Source: Ctenosaura bakeri (Eukaryota; Chordata; Lepidosauria; Squamata; Iguanidae). From it: a stretch of 64,000 bases of DNA. The first letter of the stretch is position 1, and every line of letters starts with the position of its first letter. The translations under genes were made by a program, and so were the position numbers. The notes beneath the pieces were generated by a model. That model ran no database searches. It worked only from the letters and a program-made list of their open reading frames with translations, and was not told where the DNA came from. Of this stretch, positions 1 to 14,905 are shown piece after piece. The stretch is from positions 310,001-374,000 of the forward strand of contig CAOLHI010000059.1 of assembly GCA_948474755.1 (NCBI GenBank), read 5' to 3'.

Positions 1-1163
1 TTTTGTGAGTTCAGAAACATAAATCTTTGGCCATCAATACTGCAATGTTGAGATGATCCAACTGTGTTATCTAATTGTGAAGGGCCCCTCTCTCAGACGA
101 AGAATTTAATCCTAAAATATGTTAGAGAAGTAGGTAGCTTTTTTCCCCTTGCTTTTTGAAACAAGAGTACTAATAAATTTTCCACAACAGCCAGGTATTG
201 TTAGAAAAAGATGCTAGATTAGGAATTAAATGCAGACAGTATGTTGAATTAACAACAATACGTGTATAATCTTATATCATTCCATCTGTATGTGTGTGTG
301 TCTCATATAACAGAGGTACACTGTTTTTCATTCAGAAGAAAATTAAACAGGCTTGGCAAAATGCCATGATTAAAAATAAAATGGGATGAGTTTAAATCAA
401 GTCTTTTAATTAAATAAAAGCTTTCAATCTTATCATGCTGATGTGAATATATGCCCTGGGTTCTATCGGTTATGAAAAGGGCATGCTATTTTGCCAATAC
501 ACAAAGACTAAAGGATTGTGTGCTGTTGTGCGCTGAGATCGTGCTGCATTTTCCTTCGAAACTAAAATTGAATTTAAGATCTTGGCAGAAAGCAAACATT
601 TGCATTGGAAAATGGTTAATTTATGTGCTCTTGTGCTTCTAGTTTGAACATAACAATCCTGCCATTGTGTGCCTGCGGCCCCCCAATCTAATAAACTACT
701 CTTAAAAAGCCTTCTTTCATTCAAACCCACTCCACCCACATTTATGTCGAGTGCTGTTTTTAAATGTTTAATGCTCTAAGATTTTCCGCATTAATGTTTC
801 CCCTAAGGGAAAAGGCTGACATAATTAAGTATACAGACCCCCACTGTTGACTAGAATCTTGCAGGTGGCAAAAGAAAGGTATGGCAGCACCTTTCATCCA
901 CATAATTAAGAGTATTTCCATAAATGCACATAAAAGGCTCTTTAATTTAAACACATACACACACACCACAGATAAATTTCCAAAAGACTTGGTCAACAAA
1001 ATCACAGGCAGAATCAAAAACTGTGTGTCATGATTTTGTACAAATTAAATGTTTGCTTAAGTATTAATTTTGATTTGAGTGCCAGTCTTCTTTTAATTAA
1101 ATGAATCTTGCCATCGTAATAACATGTTTCAAATCAATGGTTCTCAAATTCCCGTTTGGGGCT

Positions 1164-1335
1164 TGTTGTTGTTGTTGTTGTGTGCCTTCAAGTTATTTCT
1201 GATATGTAGTGACCCTAAGATGAACATACCGTGGGGTTTGCTGGGGTTGTGTGCGTGTGTGATGCGCCCACGGTCACCCAGGGGGTTTCCATGGCCAAGC
1301 AGGGAATTGAACTCCCAGAATTCCTCTGCAGTGGA
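1164..1335 (-). repeat. tRNA-derived SINE with ACA-type tail
   Basis: On the plus strand it starts with (TTG)n and GTGTGCCTTCAAGTTATTTC and continues through GTGACCCTAAGATGAAC to TTTCCATGGCCAAGCAGGGA. Read on the minus strand it has a degenerate B box (GGAGTTCAATTCC), a body, and an (ACA)n tail. The same body occurs at 34746-34924. Head partly lost. Confidence 0.8.
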
Positions 1336-2554
1336 CACTGCAGTCCAAAATTTCCAGAAGGCTGAAGTCCAAAATTTCCAGAAGACTAAAGTTTGAGAAT
1401 CACTGCTCAAAATAACCGGTCAGAGCAGAACACTATGACACTGGAAAAGTCATGTTCATGTTCTGTGGAAGCTCCTTCATGACACTACAAATTGTCCCCA
1501 TTGATGAAGGCTGTTTTTAAGCCTTCAGAGCAGCATATCCAGGACGGGCTTGCTGGAGACTGGATTAATTTTTAAACAGCACAGATTGCCTTTCCATGTG
1601 CTGTCACACACTGAAAACATTGTTAGGTTTGTGTGCATGATGCCAGTCATGCACCACTATTTCAAACTAACACATTAAAAAGAGATTTATTTACTCACCT
1701 TCTTCACTACATTAGAGTATCATATGAGATTTCAGAATTAACTGCAGAATGGGTTAGAATGCCTAGGTATCCAGCATCAAAACAAAACAAAGAAACACTT
1801 CCTGACCAGCTATAGGTACTGTGTGAATTCTGGACGAAATAGCTACTAACTTGCAAAATCACTGATACAAAATCAGTGAATCACCCCAAGGCTGACAAGG
1901 AATCCAAAGAGCCTAGTGAGTCCCACTGGATTTCTCTGCCCAGAGAATTTAGGGTAATGGAAAGTGGCAAGTCCATTTCAGTTCTCGAAGACATGCCTCT
2001 GCACAGGTTGCCACGTGACATTCCATATATGAGGATGCACACTATTTTACATATATCCATTACATTTCTAAGTGTCACCTTACGCATATCCAGTACTGCA
2101 GAAATCTCTCCGCACTGGATGAAGCAATAATATATCAGAATGGAGTGCAAATGAGTACATATCTAAGTTTAAAATTTCTTCCTCTGCCACCAGTAAGTGC
2201 ACTAAATATCATTTCTGGGCTCCAAGAATGTACACTATGGTAAACAGGAGTCCAGGTCAAAAAACTAGCAGCTACAAGAAACTTCTTTCCCTTTCCTTAA
2301 CAGAAAGACCTCCAATACACTGTTTTCTCTATTTTTTAATCCTTTTTTCCAGCTGTATTAATTTCTGCATAGTCATTAGGAAATACTAGTTTGTTCTACT
2401 AGTAATAATAATCATGCATCTGATGAAGCAGATGAGTGTCCACAAATACTTACGTATATTTTTAAAAGAAACGACTACTGCTGCTAAATAAAATAAATGC
2501 ACAGTTTATCTGCTTGCAAATATTGTTGATGCTGTTATTGCCGCCACCACCACT

Positions 2555-2555
2555 G

Positions 2556-2587
<32 letters not shown>
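2555..2587 (+). repeat. CTT/CTC-rich tract
   Basis: TCTTCCTCCTCTTCCTCCTC and CTCCTCTTCCTC, read as GA-rich in the transcript. Confidence 0.85.
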
Positions 2588-3159
2588 ATTATTGTCACCA
2601 CTATTTTAACAAACAGGTAAATTGTGCATTTTATTTTGATGCTAGGTCTACCAAGCATCTTTCATGGGGGCTATCTGATATACTGGAGAATGCCAGAATA
2701 TCCATTTTTAGCTTTTAAATTTAAAAAAGTGACTTTATCAGTCTTGTAAACTGTAAAGTCAATGCAGTGAACTGACAATCGTATTTGGTCAATTTATCAA
2801 AATGTAATTTAACATCCCTATATAATTGTTTCTCAGCTGAAGAAAGTCCACTCTTCTTTTGAACAAGAAATATTATGATATCAGTTGTTATTAAAACTGG
2901 GCAACTTACTGAAAATGCAGAGTATTTAAACAAATAATGAGATAAGAAGAGGACCATGATGGAAATGACTCAATAACAATCCCTCTGGGCAACAAGGACT
3001 GGGGGAATGCTACACTGTCAGAAGAGAGAACCATCTTAAACTTAAAGGTGTGTTATCTGTCCATAGCACAGATTGTGCTAATAGGAGACCACAATAACTG
3101 ACGAAGAAATTCTTGTTACCAGACCTATTAAATGCCATTAACAGCAAGATTTCACTTAC

Positions 3160-3311
3160 TTCTCTCTTGGAAACTCCCATTTAGGATCTTCTGGGAGTTC
3201 ATACTCTGAAACTCCTGCCAACATTGGAGCATCTGTATTAGAGGAGAGACGAGTGGTTATCCTCACAAACGGTGTGCTGGAGCTCGCAGATGAGCTAGAG
3301 TCTGCAGACAC
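3160..3311 (-). CDS. FGFR2: FGFR2 juxtamembrane exon before the kinase domain (human exon 11 equivalent)
   Basis: The 152-bp exon encodes [20 protein letters not shown], then [20 protein letters not shown] and [10 protein letters not shown]. The segment links the FRS2 docking site to the tyrosine kinase; its tyrosine in SEYELPEDP is a conserved FGFR feature. RITTRLSS separates FGFR2 from FGFR1 (which has RPSRLSS). The acceptor is ...aataacAG at 3313-3312; the donor is AA|GTAAGT at 3160/3159, splitting the Lys codon as in human. Human ends FPRDK where this copy gives FPREK. The next exon (start of kinase, GEGCFGQVV type) is not found in the remaining 3.1 kb, so it must lie beyond the left edge. 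Confidence 0.96.
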
Positions 3312-4339
3312 CTGTTATTAGAATACAAGATGCAAAAAGAAGATGTAACCTTTGGCACAGTGACTACAAATTAAAAATAGATAGAAAGCCAGCCAGCTCC
3401 TAAATACTACTCATTTAGTAACTGCCGCTGATGCACTGTACAAGAACACAAATACAATGTCTGTAAATTTCTCCTTATTTCCAAAGTACTTCTACCAATC
3501 ATCTATATATTAAGATCAGCTACAGTTGGAGTCCAAAAGGTATCAGACACATTAATATCAGTAACCATTATTAATTACCAGTTATATCTATAAAATCTTT
3601 CACCATTCTCCAACTGAGTTGCTTAAAAGGACTAGTTTTGGCTATAATTAAAAAGATAATAATAAAGTAGACCCAGACAGGTACTTCTACCTATCCACAT
3701 ACATTTTTAAACTCATTAAGTTCATCAGTACATAAAGAGGACATGTTAAGACCCGGTTTTACAGTGACAAGTGATTCATAGAAAACTGTATATAGTTACT
3801 CTGTCACTATAAAGCATTTGAATCATCAAGCATATTTAAATGCTATTTCCACTGAAATGGGGATTAAAGTCTAAGAAGACCAGCATGTTAAAACAGCATG
3901 CATGTTCAAACAGAAGGGTTTTTTTAAATATTATTTTTAAAAAGGTAAGGTATTTTTAAAAATTGAAAACTGAAAAAATAACAGTCATAATGTCCAATTT
4001 CTTTCATGAGAACACAGGTATCTTTTTTTTAAAAAACTGCCTATTTTCTATAAAACAAAATATTTGTTCAGATTTTCATGTATTTATTTTGATATCAATC
4101 ACAAGAGACAAGGAAGATACCTCTTTGATGTGTATCCCTCGTCAAATCTAAACAAAATTAAAACCTCTATTGTACATATCATATCCAAATGACAAGACAG
4201 AACAAATAGGAAGTTTTTATACAAGTGTTGGAATGGCTCAGTGGGTTCTGTAAGGATAGTGTTTGACACCTATGAAACAAACACCAAAAGTTTTCATTAT
4301 ACACCAACACTGGTATATCCACAAGGTGTTTTTATTAGT

Positions 4340-4530
4340 ATATCAATACCACTTTGAAACTACTGTAATTGGTTCCATCCTATGAAATTCAGGGACTCTG
4401 GTTTAGGAAAATACCAGAGAGCTCTATTGCTTTTAGCCAAGAAATTTAAGTGCCTCACTAAACTACAAATCCCATGATTCCATAGCGTGGATCCAGGAAA
4501 GTTAAACATGTATAACTGTTATAACGGTGT
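4340..4530. mobile_element. Degraded palindromic MITE
   Basis: Left arm has CCACTTTGAAACTACTGTAA and CATCCTATGAAATTCAGGGA; right arm has CTAAACTACAAATCCCATGA and TTCCATAGCGTGGATCCAGG, ending ACTGTTATAACGGTG. Same design as the better copies at 9475 and 33524; ends are approximate. Confidence 0.65.
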
Positions 4531-4601
4531 TGTGTAAACATATACATGTAGTTTGCTATCTGTAAGGGGGAATGAGAAAATTACAGTGGAATGCTTACTG
4601 C

Positions 4602-4636
4602 AGAAAGAAGAAAGGAAGGAAAAAAGGAAAGAAAAA

Positions 4637-4680
<44 letters not shown>

Positions 4681-4702
4681 AGAAAGAAAGAACGAACGAA
4701 CA
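4602..4702 (+). repeat. (GAAA)n microsatellite
   Basis: Interrupted GAAGGAAA run leading into about 12 pure GAAA units and ending AACGAACGAAC. It creates false Lys/Arg/Glu-rich and Ser/Phe-rich open frames. Confidence 0.95.
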
Positions 4703-7556
4703 AACTTCATGGAATCAAGTTTCCAAGATGCTTTTTAGAAAAACCCTAGCCCGCTTTCCCCATAGATAAGCAGGATCATGCAGCATGTGTCTGCCTCGGC
4801 ACCATATACTAGGTAGATGTGGAGACTTAACGGATCCCATTAGCACCTACAGATTGTGAGCACAGATGTTATGAAAATTTGTGCCAGGTCAGCTAAGTAT
4901 ACAAGGTGCTCACCAGCAACCACCTCACTGCTATAACATTTGAATTTGGTGACAGTGATTTGCATTAGAAAGAATCATATCATTAATAGACACTAGAAGT
5001 AAGTAATAGGAGTAGCCTAATGTTTTTAGGAACAGGCCACGTACAATGTATTCAAGGGGGCAAAAATAAATGAACCACTTTAAAGTCATCACAATCTTTC
5101 ATTAAGTGGAGAAAGTCAAACTTTTTCCTTCACTGTTGCCACATGAAATTGCAAGTGTAGTAGGAATCACGTCGGAAACCTGGAATTCTAAACACCTTGT
5201 ATCATGATGTCTCTGCTTCCCACACTCAACTGTTTTCTGGCTTAAGAGGTTTTGGATTATCTTTGCTTCAGATTTGACTGCACACAGTATCTGGCTCCTT
5301 CTGGGAACATGTTCTGAGGAATCCCAGCTTAAATGTGGGATGCAGTTCAGAAACTGGACTGGCTTCACAATACTTACCACTCAAAGAAAATTGGACAAAG
5401 CAATTGGACAAAGCAATATTACATTAATATTGTTAGAAGCAAACAAACAATGGCCCTACCTATTATATGGAAGAACCACTGCATGCAACATAACCTTGCT
5501 CTTGATAATTTTGGTACAAATAGGTTTTTTCCCCCCTCTCATCTACATTCTTCTCTCATTTGTTGAAACATTTTGCAGCCTACAATCCTAATACCTTAGA
5601 ACAATGGGTGGAAGTTTTCATGCCAAACATTGATCACTTAACAAGAAGTAACTGAAGAGCAGGTGATTATTTCCCAAATTGAAATTGCTTTTATTTTAAC
5701 ATGGACACCTTAAAAATAATTACAGTCACCTGACATATTAGTGGAAGTTCATATGCAAAATATTTTACCAATATGATTTTTTTTCCAAAACTATCTTGTA
5801 TCAGTTTGCATCACACACTGAGGTATCGGAGAAAGTCATTTTCATTAAAACTGTACAAAGCCAAAAGGATAGCGTCCCCTTGGAGGTATTACTGAAATCC
5901 TTTATTCCCTAGATTTTAGCCAACACAATTGTATTTTCTGAATGACTGCAGTGACATGTCAAAAACCAGTCTTGCTTGAGTTCAAACGTTTATAGCCTAT
6001 GTGTCCATGGAATGACAAAGAGTGTGATATCTAAAATCATTGACCTCTTCCCTTCTGACTGACTGAACAAATACTCTCTATTCTTTATTTATTCCTGCTC
6101 CTTGTTTAACAGCTAAGTATAGTAGTTTAAAGGCAACATTCCTTTATCTTTCACAATGCCTTCCCATCCATTTCTTGGTACCTTAAGCTTCTGTGAAACT
6201 CAGTGTTGTATTCAGAGACAGAGGAAATTCTAGCAGAAACTGATGGAAAGATGTAAACCAAACATGGCTCCAAAATCTCAACATGAATTCATACGAACAA
6301 GGAGAAGAAACAACACAGAACAAATGGCAGTTCTTATTAGTAAACTATAACAACCTTCATAAATGAGAACAGCATGAGCATTTTCAGTACAGATCTAAAA
6401 CTAGTGAAGAATTAGTATAACACTAACTTGGCCAAAATCAGTTCAAGCCAACTTTCTCCTGAAAAAGAAAATAGGCAGTCTGGATTCCACAGAATGATGT
6501 TAGACAGTTTGCCCAAAGGCAAACCTTGCCTTTAAAAACACAGAAATACAATCATTTCAAAGCAAGGAAGATTGCTAATGTAAGACTTCATACATATTGG
6601 AAAAAGATCTGAAAGTTGCTCATTTCATCACTCAGGTATCAGTTTACCAACACTTATCTCAGAAGTTCTACCATTTGTTTTTCCAAACACAAAAGGGCAG
6701 TTTAGAGCTCTTCCCACAAAAGCTTCAATAATCTTAAAATAAATGATACATCCATTGCTGTACTGTGCTATAAACAATGGTGCAGCAGGGCAAGTTGAAA
6801 GCAGCACATACTTTCTTTTACATGGAGGAGAAACAATTTTGCCTGGTTCTGTTCACACAGTAACTCCATCATCAACCAAGTTCTCAACGACTATAATATA
6901 CAAGACAAAGGACCAAAGATGAATCTGTTCTACAGTTACTGTTTAGGATTGATGTTCTCTCTCTCTAGCAATTCTCATACTTAATGTATCTGGATTGATT
7001 CACTGGAGAAGTGCACAATATTATGGAAGTCAAAGGACTATAAAAAAAAATCTGTCTACAGGGAAAAAAATAGAGCAGTAGTATAAATTGGCCCAGGGTC
7101 TAAGGGAGGTCTTCTGGGACTAGGTCACACTTTTAAAACTCTTTCTGTTCCACAGAGAAAACTCTTTTTCAATATTTTAGGCATATCATTTTCTATAGAT
7201 TACTTCATATTACATAGATTATTTTCTAATTCCCCCACAGTATTTTATCTACAGAAAGAAATTAATATGTTATAAAACTTGTCTTTGTCTTCCTGTCTTA
7301 CATTTTCATGTTCCATGCATCCTTTTGCACACAGCAATGTCATCCCCAAGGTCTTATCAACCTCTGCTATAATGGTCAACTTTCCTTAGAGGTTCTGATT
7401 GTAGAAAATATCTTCTCCAAGAATGAGACTTGTTACTTTTGGCTTTAAGTAACCAAACTGGTTAGAAAGAAAGAATGAGTCACTAATTGAAAAGATGAAA
7501 TGACTACATTCTATAACAAAACCTTGGAAAAAACTGTTTGGATGACTGATTTATGA

Positions 7557-7582
7557 CTGGTAATATATATATATATTACCAG
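7557..7582. repeat. 26-bp perfect palindrome with AT core
   Basis: CTGGTAA, then alternating TA, then TTACCAG; exactly self-complementary. No flanking repeat recognised. Confidence 0.9.
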
Positions 7583-8894
7583 CAAGGTTACTGAAGAATA
7601 TGTACCTGGTAACATTTTGCATTACAAACTATGGTTCATTTATGTTGGTATTGGTGGCTTTGATGGTTAAACGCTCTGGGAAATGTAAAATGTTATAGAT
7701 GATCTCCTGTCAAAGCTAATTGCACTATTTCTTGTAAGCTGCAAAGTATATAACATGTATTTTATTTTAGCAGTCTGCTTATCTTCAAAATGTGCAAGCA
7801 TCATCAATGTGTCATTGTGACTTCCAAAAGCCACCTAAATTTGACCCATAATGCCTTTTCAAAGGTAATCAGTTTATTTATTCCTATCATAAAAGCAAAG
7901 AAAGTCAACATTCTTTAGTTATTGAACTTATACAGTTACTGCCAAATCCTTCTGAAGTTTAAAAAGAAAAATATCTCAGAAATATAACTAAAGCTGGGAG
8001 TTAGGTGGCATATCTCCCCACAACACACACACACTGCCTGTTCAACTAAGCCATCCTCTGTTTTAATAACTCCTTTGAATTTAAAGCAAAAAAGTAGGAA
8101 ACCCTAGCTCTTAATGTAGACAAACTAAATAGTCACTTTTAGAAACTGGAGGAACTGAAAAATATAAACCGCCTTGGTCTCTGGAAACCATAATTTCTTT
8201 AAGTGGTGAGCCAGCTTTCTTGAGGAGGGGGGTCATAAAACTTGAGAATAAAACATAAAATAATGAAAATAGGCAAGGGAAAGGAACAAATAGATGCACT
8301 TCAAAAGCTACCACTTGATAGTAGAAAAATCACAGATTGCTCTCAGGAGAGACATGGAGCAGTTTTCCTTGGATGATGAAAAATGTAAGAAAACTAAAAT
8401 TTCATTTGCTCATCAAACTGAGGACATGGGAAATTATGTGTAAAGTTTAATTTAAGCTTCAACTGCCCACTATTTTAAAATGTCTTTTTAAAACACTCTA
8501 TACAACAAAGTTTCACAGTGCAACTGCATGACAAATGGTGCAAGTGAAGCTTGTTTCTGGCAAAGGAAGAGACAATTGATGAAAGAGTGTTTAACAAACC
8601 AACAGTCTGGGATAATTGCCCTTTGGAAAATCTTGCGTTTATGATGATCCATGGTTCTTGAATACTGACAGATGTATTATATACCAATGGCATTTTCTCT
8701 GTCATCACCACATCAGGTCATCTTGATCCTTTCAGTCTAGCCACAGTTCAATAATCTCCTTCTATGCAGGCACTGATACAAGCTGCCCTTCCCAAGTGGG
8801 CTTAAATTGAACATTCTCTTTAGAAGTGAGTAAGACATTCCAAATTTACAGAGGAATGTGTGTGCATGTATACAGACGCATATCCTTAACTACT

Positions 8895-9030
8895 TCATGG
8901 CCTAAATCCAACTGTTAATCCCAACTAGCCCATACCTATTAAGTCAGTGGAACTTACATGAGAGTTGATTTACTAAATTCTCATTGATCCAAATGGTCAG
9001 CATAACAACTGGGGTTAGTGTTTATTAGAT
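8895..9030 (+). repeat. Old interspersed repeat fragment
   Basis: GGCCTAAATCCAACTGTTAA, TCCCAACTAGCCCATACCTA and AAGTCAGTGGAACTTACATG resemble the same squamate repeat group. Boundaries uncertain. Confidence 0.45.
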
Positions 9031-9099
9031 AAATTCACGGTGTTATTACAGGTTATTTGAAAAGCAAGGAAAATTGCCCTTTGGAAGTAATAATGATAA

Positions 9100-9126
9100 C
9101 AGCAGCAGTAGTAGTAGTAGTAGTAA
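9100..9126 (+). repeat. (AGC)n(AGT)n microsatellite
   Basis: CAGCAGCAGTAGTAGTAGTA then GTAGTAA, followed by TTTTTATTTATATT, possibly a LINE tail. Confidence 0.85.
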
Positions 9127-9474
9127 TATTTTTATTTATATTAATGAAGTCTTTTACTCTCTACTTGCACTATGTCCTTCTCTCCCCTGACAAACTCATC
9201 TGGGGTTTTCTTCCACTCCCTTGACCATACATCTGACTATCAGAACAAAGGTAGGCAACAGCATAGCCTTCCAGATGCTGTTGGGAAAAGACAGGATACA
9301 GCTAAATACAACTAACTGACTGAACTCTCAACTAACTGATTAAACTCTCAACAAAATTCTCCACTACGTTCCTTCTCAAAAGAAGCAATGATTAGTTTTA
9401 ACAATTTCCTTCCTGCTGCAAGAAAGTCTCTGAAAACCACACCACTTCCAAAGCCTATTCATAATGTGAGACTT

Positions 9475-9678
9475 AGGCCATTTCCGCACTACAGTTTTAA
9501 ACTGCTGCTATTCCACTTTCAATGCCCTGTGGAATTCTGGGGTTTGTAGTTTACTGAGACCAAAGAGCTCTTTGGCTGAGAATTTGAGGTGCCCTTCCCT
9601 AAACTACAAACCCCAGAATTCAATAGGAGATTGATAGTGGAATAGCAGCACTTTAACACTGTAGTGCGAAAATGGCCT
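9475..9678. mobile_element. MITE with terminal inverted repeats (AGGCCATTTCCGCACTAC)
   Basis: Left end AGGCCATTTCCGCACTACAG pairs with right end GTAGTGCGAAAATGGCCTTA. Inside are CTGCTATTCCACTTTCAATG and GGTTTGTAGTTTACTGAGAC on the left, with CTAAACTACAAACCCCAGAA and AGTGGAATAGCAGCACTTTA on the right. No coding capacity; a non-autonomous class II element, superfamily not assigned. Confidence 0.82.
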
Positions 9679-9699
9679 TAATTGGTGCAAAAATTCGTA

Positions 9700-9875
9700 C
9701 ATGGTTGTTTTGCACTGCACATAAAACAGTATTTTCCGTATGGAAAACAGGATGTTTTGCACAGAAAATAATATTTTTGTGCAGAATTTAAGTCTTCAAT
9801 TAAAGCATTTCCTGTGCAGAAAATAGCTTTTTCTGTGCAGAAAATTCTGTTTCCTACAGAGAAAAAGCTGTTCTC
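9700..9875. repeat. Degenerate TGTGCAGAAAA tandem-like repeats
   Basis: Variants of TTTTGCACAGAAAAT, TTTTTGTGCAGAA, CCTGTGCAGAAAATAG and TCTGTGCAGAAAATTC recur with irregular spacing. A diffuse copy may lie near 23280-23350 (TTTTTTGCGCAAAATG). Confidence 0.6.
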
Positions 9876-11363
9876 ATCCACAGAGCAACCAGATCAGAAT
9901 TTTGCATAGAATAAGTCCTGAGCTGCAAAGATTCTTGTCAATCTAGGATTCTTCTCATTAGCATTTCTTGACACTCAAAAATCATGGAGTTTATTTTTTT
10001 TATTTTTTTGCATGAAATACTCTGTATATCTCCCTGACACTATTCAAAACACAATAGATAGATATATGTATTACTTTTTCCTGTCAATGTAGCAATAATT
10101 GGAATGACTCCTTACAATTTACGATATATGTTGCAATTGATATTTTAATGCAGTTAAACCAATGCAATACAGTCAAACCACTCCTGTGTCCAAATTGACA
10201 ATATTGCCGAATTGCAATACTTGTAAACAACCCAATAACTACCTTTAAAACTGTGATTCCTCCTATAACTAGACACGTGTAATGAAAATATATAGTCCCA
10301 GATCTCTCTTACACCTGTGCACAAGATCACTGCAACAGCAGAAAGGGAGAAAATGCTGACTGCGGCATGTGTTCCTGTAGCTAGGTTCTTTAGTAAGGCA
10401 GAATTATTCCCATTCAGGTGAAAAATGTGTTTCCACTTCCATTTCTATGTCTGAAGCACCAATTAATCTAAATATGCAGTCTGCAGCTCAGAGAAAGGCA
10501 CTATAATTTGCTAGTTTGTTTCTTCTCTTTTTTAAAAGTGTTCCCATTTACTCAAGGCTGAATTATAAAGGTTGAGGCTTCCAGCAATTCCAAAAACAGG
10601 GTCCACTTTCTACATATGTGAACTGTCCTAGGAGTAGTAGCATTAAAAAAAAGATGAAATAATTAAATAAACAATAAAATAGAAGGCAGCATGACAATCT
10701 TCCCGTCTGAACCCATTTTCAAACCTACAACCTCAGTAAGGCTAACAGTCTGATTGTCTACTTTACTCAATTACTCAAGTAACACACAAAATTTTGATGA
10801 CAATAGAAACACCAGTAGATAACTGAAGTGGCTGCAAAGAACAAGAAGTGAACTACACACTATTCCTTCAACCTCTCTCTCCTAGCTAGTGAAGAGCTTG
10901 GAGCAACTGAACTAGTTTAACCACAGATAATTCATGCCTGAATTGACTACATCTCCCAAATTAACTCTCATTTCATACTGGTAACATAGTATCTCTTTGC
11001 AACCTCACAGCACCAACAGCTTCTGCTCTGACGTCAAATAAGTTAGAACAGTCCTGAAATGAATGCTTTGTTGGAGCTAATGTTCTGTTTACAGAACAGG
11101 TTTCAGGAATCAACACCAAATCTAGAACAGTGAATCCCCCTGAATCAAATATTAATGGAATAAGAAACTGCACATTATACAGCATGCAACTGTTCTGCAA
11201 TTTCACACTGACTGAAAGGCAGGGTGCCTCTGAGCTGATCCAGTTTGTCCTCCACACACATAGAAACTTTTGCAATCTCATGCAAGTTATGAGTCTAATA
11301 GTAGTAGGCTTGCTGGCTCATTTTATTAGGGAAAGGGTAATAGGTTTCTTCAACTCTTTATCT

Positions 11364-11376
11364 ACTTTCTGTTACC
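11364..11376 (-). promoter_or_regulatory. FGFR2: Tandem alternative 5' splice sites: GT at 11375 and non-canonical /GA at 11369 (VT insertion)
   Basis: On the minus strand the exon end reads CAG|GTAACA|GAAAGTAG. The upstream donor is an ordinary GT. Using the second boundary, six bases later, adds Val-Thr before VSADS, but that intron would begin with GA. A conserved /GA donor giving VT isoforms has been described for FGFR1, 2 and 3, and this sequence has the same arrangement. VT is needed for FRS2 binding in FGFR1, so the choice affects MAPK signalling. Use in this animal is inferred. Confidence 0.85.
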
Positions 11377-11572
11377 TGTCTGCGCAGAGGAATGCGCTTG
11401 GTCAGCTTGTGGACAGCAGGTTGGCTACTGAAGTCCGGCTTCTTGGGGGTAGCTCTCATGCGGCACATAATCACTATCGTTACCATGCAGATAATAAAGA
11501 AGACCCCTACGCAGTAAATGATTATCTCCACGTAGTCTGGGGATGTTGGGTACGGTCGGTCTTCTACAGGAG
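11376..11572 (-). CDS. FGFR2: FGFR2 transmembrane exon (human exon 10 equivalent)
   Basis: The exon finishes the ectodomain ([16 protein letters not shown]), crosses the membrane with about 21 hydrophobic residues starting [15 protein letters not shown], then runs into the cytoplasmic juxtamembrane region [18 protein letters not shown] and [12 protein letters not shown]. The last part is the FRS2 adaptor docking segment. The acceptor is ...cactctAG at 11574-11573. Two donors exist: GTAACA at 11375 gives 197 bp (VT minus), and a non-canonical /GA site at 11369 gives 203 bp and adds Val-Thr (VT plus). The extracellular linker differs strongly from human (APGREKEITASPDYLE), while the cytoplasmic part [20 protein letters not shown] is identical. 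Confidence 0.97.
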
Positions 11573-14675
<3,103 letters not shown>

Positions 14676-14861
14676 CTAGGGAAAAAAAGGGAAGCAAGAG
14701 AAGAAAAGCTAGACATTTTAGGAATTATTGTGGATGGGAAGCAGAACCACAGGAGCTTGGCACTTGAGAAGGAGCAACAGTGCTCAGGTGTGGGAAGATC
14801 CCATCCACAAAGCCCTCAACCAAAAGGATCCCAGCTCACCTCAGAGAGGAACAAATCATTG

Positions 14862-14905
14862 ACACCCTTCACCAAACCTACACTCACCACCTAAATATGC
14901 ATGCA
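14862..14905 (-). promoter_or_regulatory. Intronic TGCATG plus TGG-rich cluster upstream of IIIc
   Basis: In transcription direction the segment begins TGCATGCA (14905-14898) and is followed within about 40 nt by GGTGGTGAG, TTGGTG and GGGTG. Rbfox proteins bind UGCAUG; the epithelial regulators ESRP1/2 bind UGG/GGU-rich RNA and act in the mammalian IIIb-IIIc intron (ISE/ISS-3). Position (about 190-230 nt before IIIc) and composition make this the best candidate for the equivalent control element. Direct homology is not proven. Confidence 0.55.

Larger units (their letters stand above)
1..3159 (-). other. FGFR2: Intron after juxtamembrane exon (partial, runs off the left edge)
   Basis: Starts GTAAGT at 3159. 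It holds a tRNA-derived SINE (1164-1335) and a CTT/CTC-rich tract (2555-2587). No kinase-domain exon is seen. The remaining A+T-rich sequence has no recognised feature. Confidence 0.85.
3312..11369 (-). other. FGFR2: Intron TM-juxtamembrane (about 8.06 kb)
   Basis: Non-coding. Contents recognised: MITE about 4340-4530, (GAAA)n 4602-4702, a 26-bp perfect palindrome 7557-7582, a diffuse old repeat about 8895-9030, (AGC/AGT)n 9100-9125, a TIR MITE 9475-9678, and degenerate TGTGCAGAAAA repeats 9700-9875. Between 4710 and 7550, and from 9900 to 11370, I see nothing that stands out. Confidence 0.85.

Noticed and set aside
1..3159. First kinase-domain exon (glycine loop)
   Set aside because: No reading of the minus strand gives a GEGCFGQV-like sequence here.
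4519..4769. Lys/Glu-rich and Ser/Phe-rich open frames
   Set aside because: They are translations of the (GAAA)n microsatellite.
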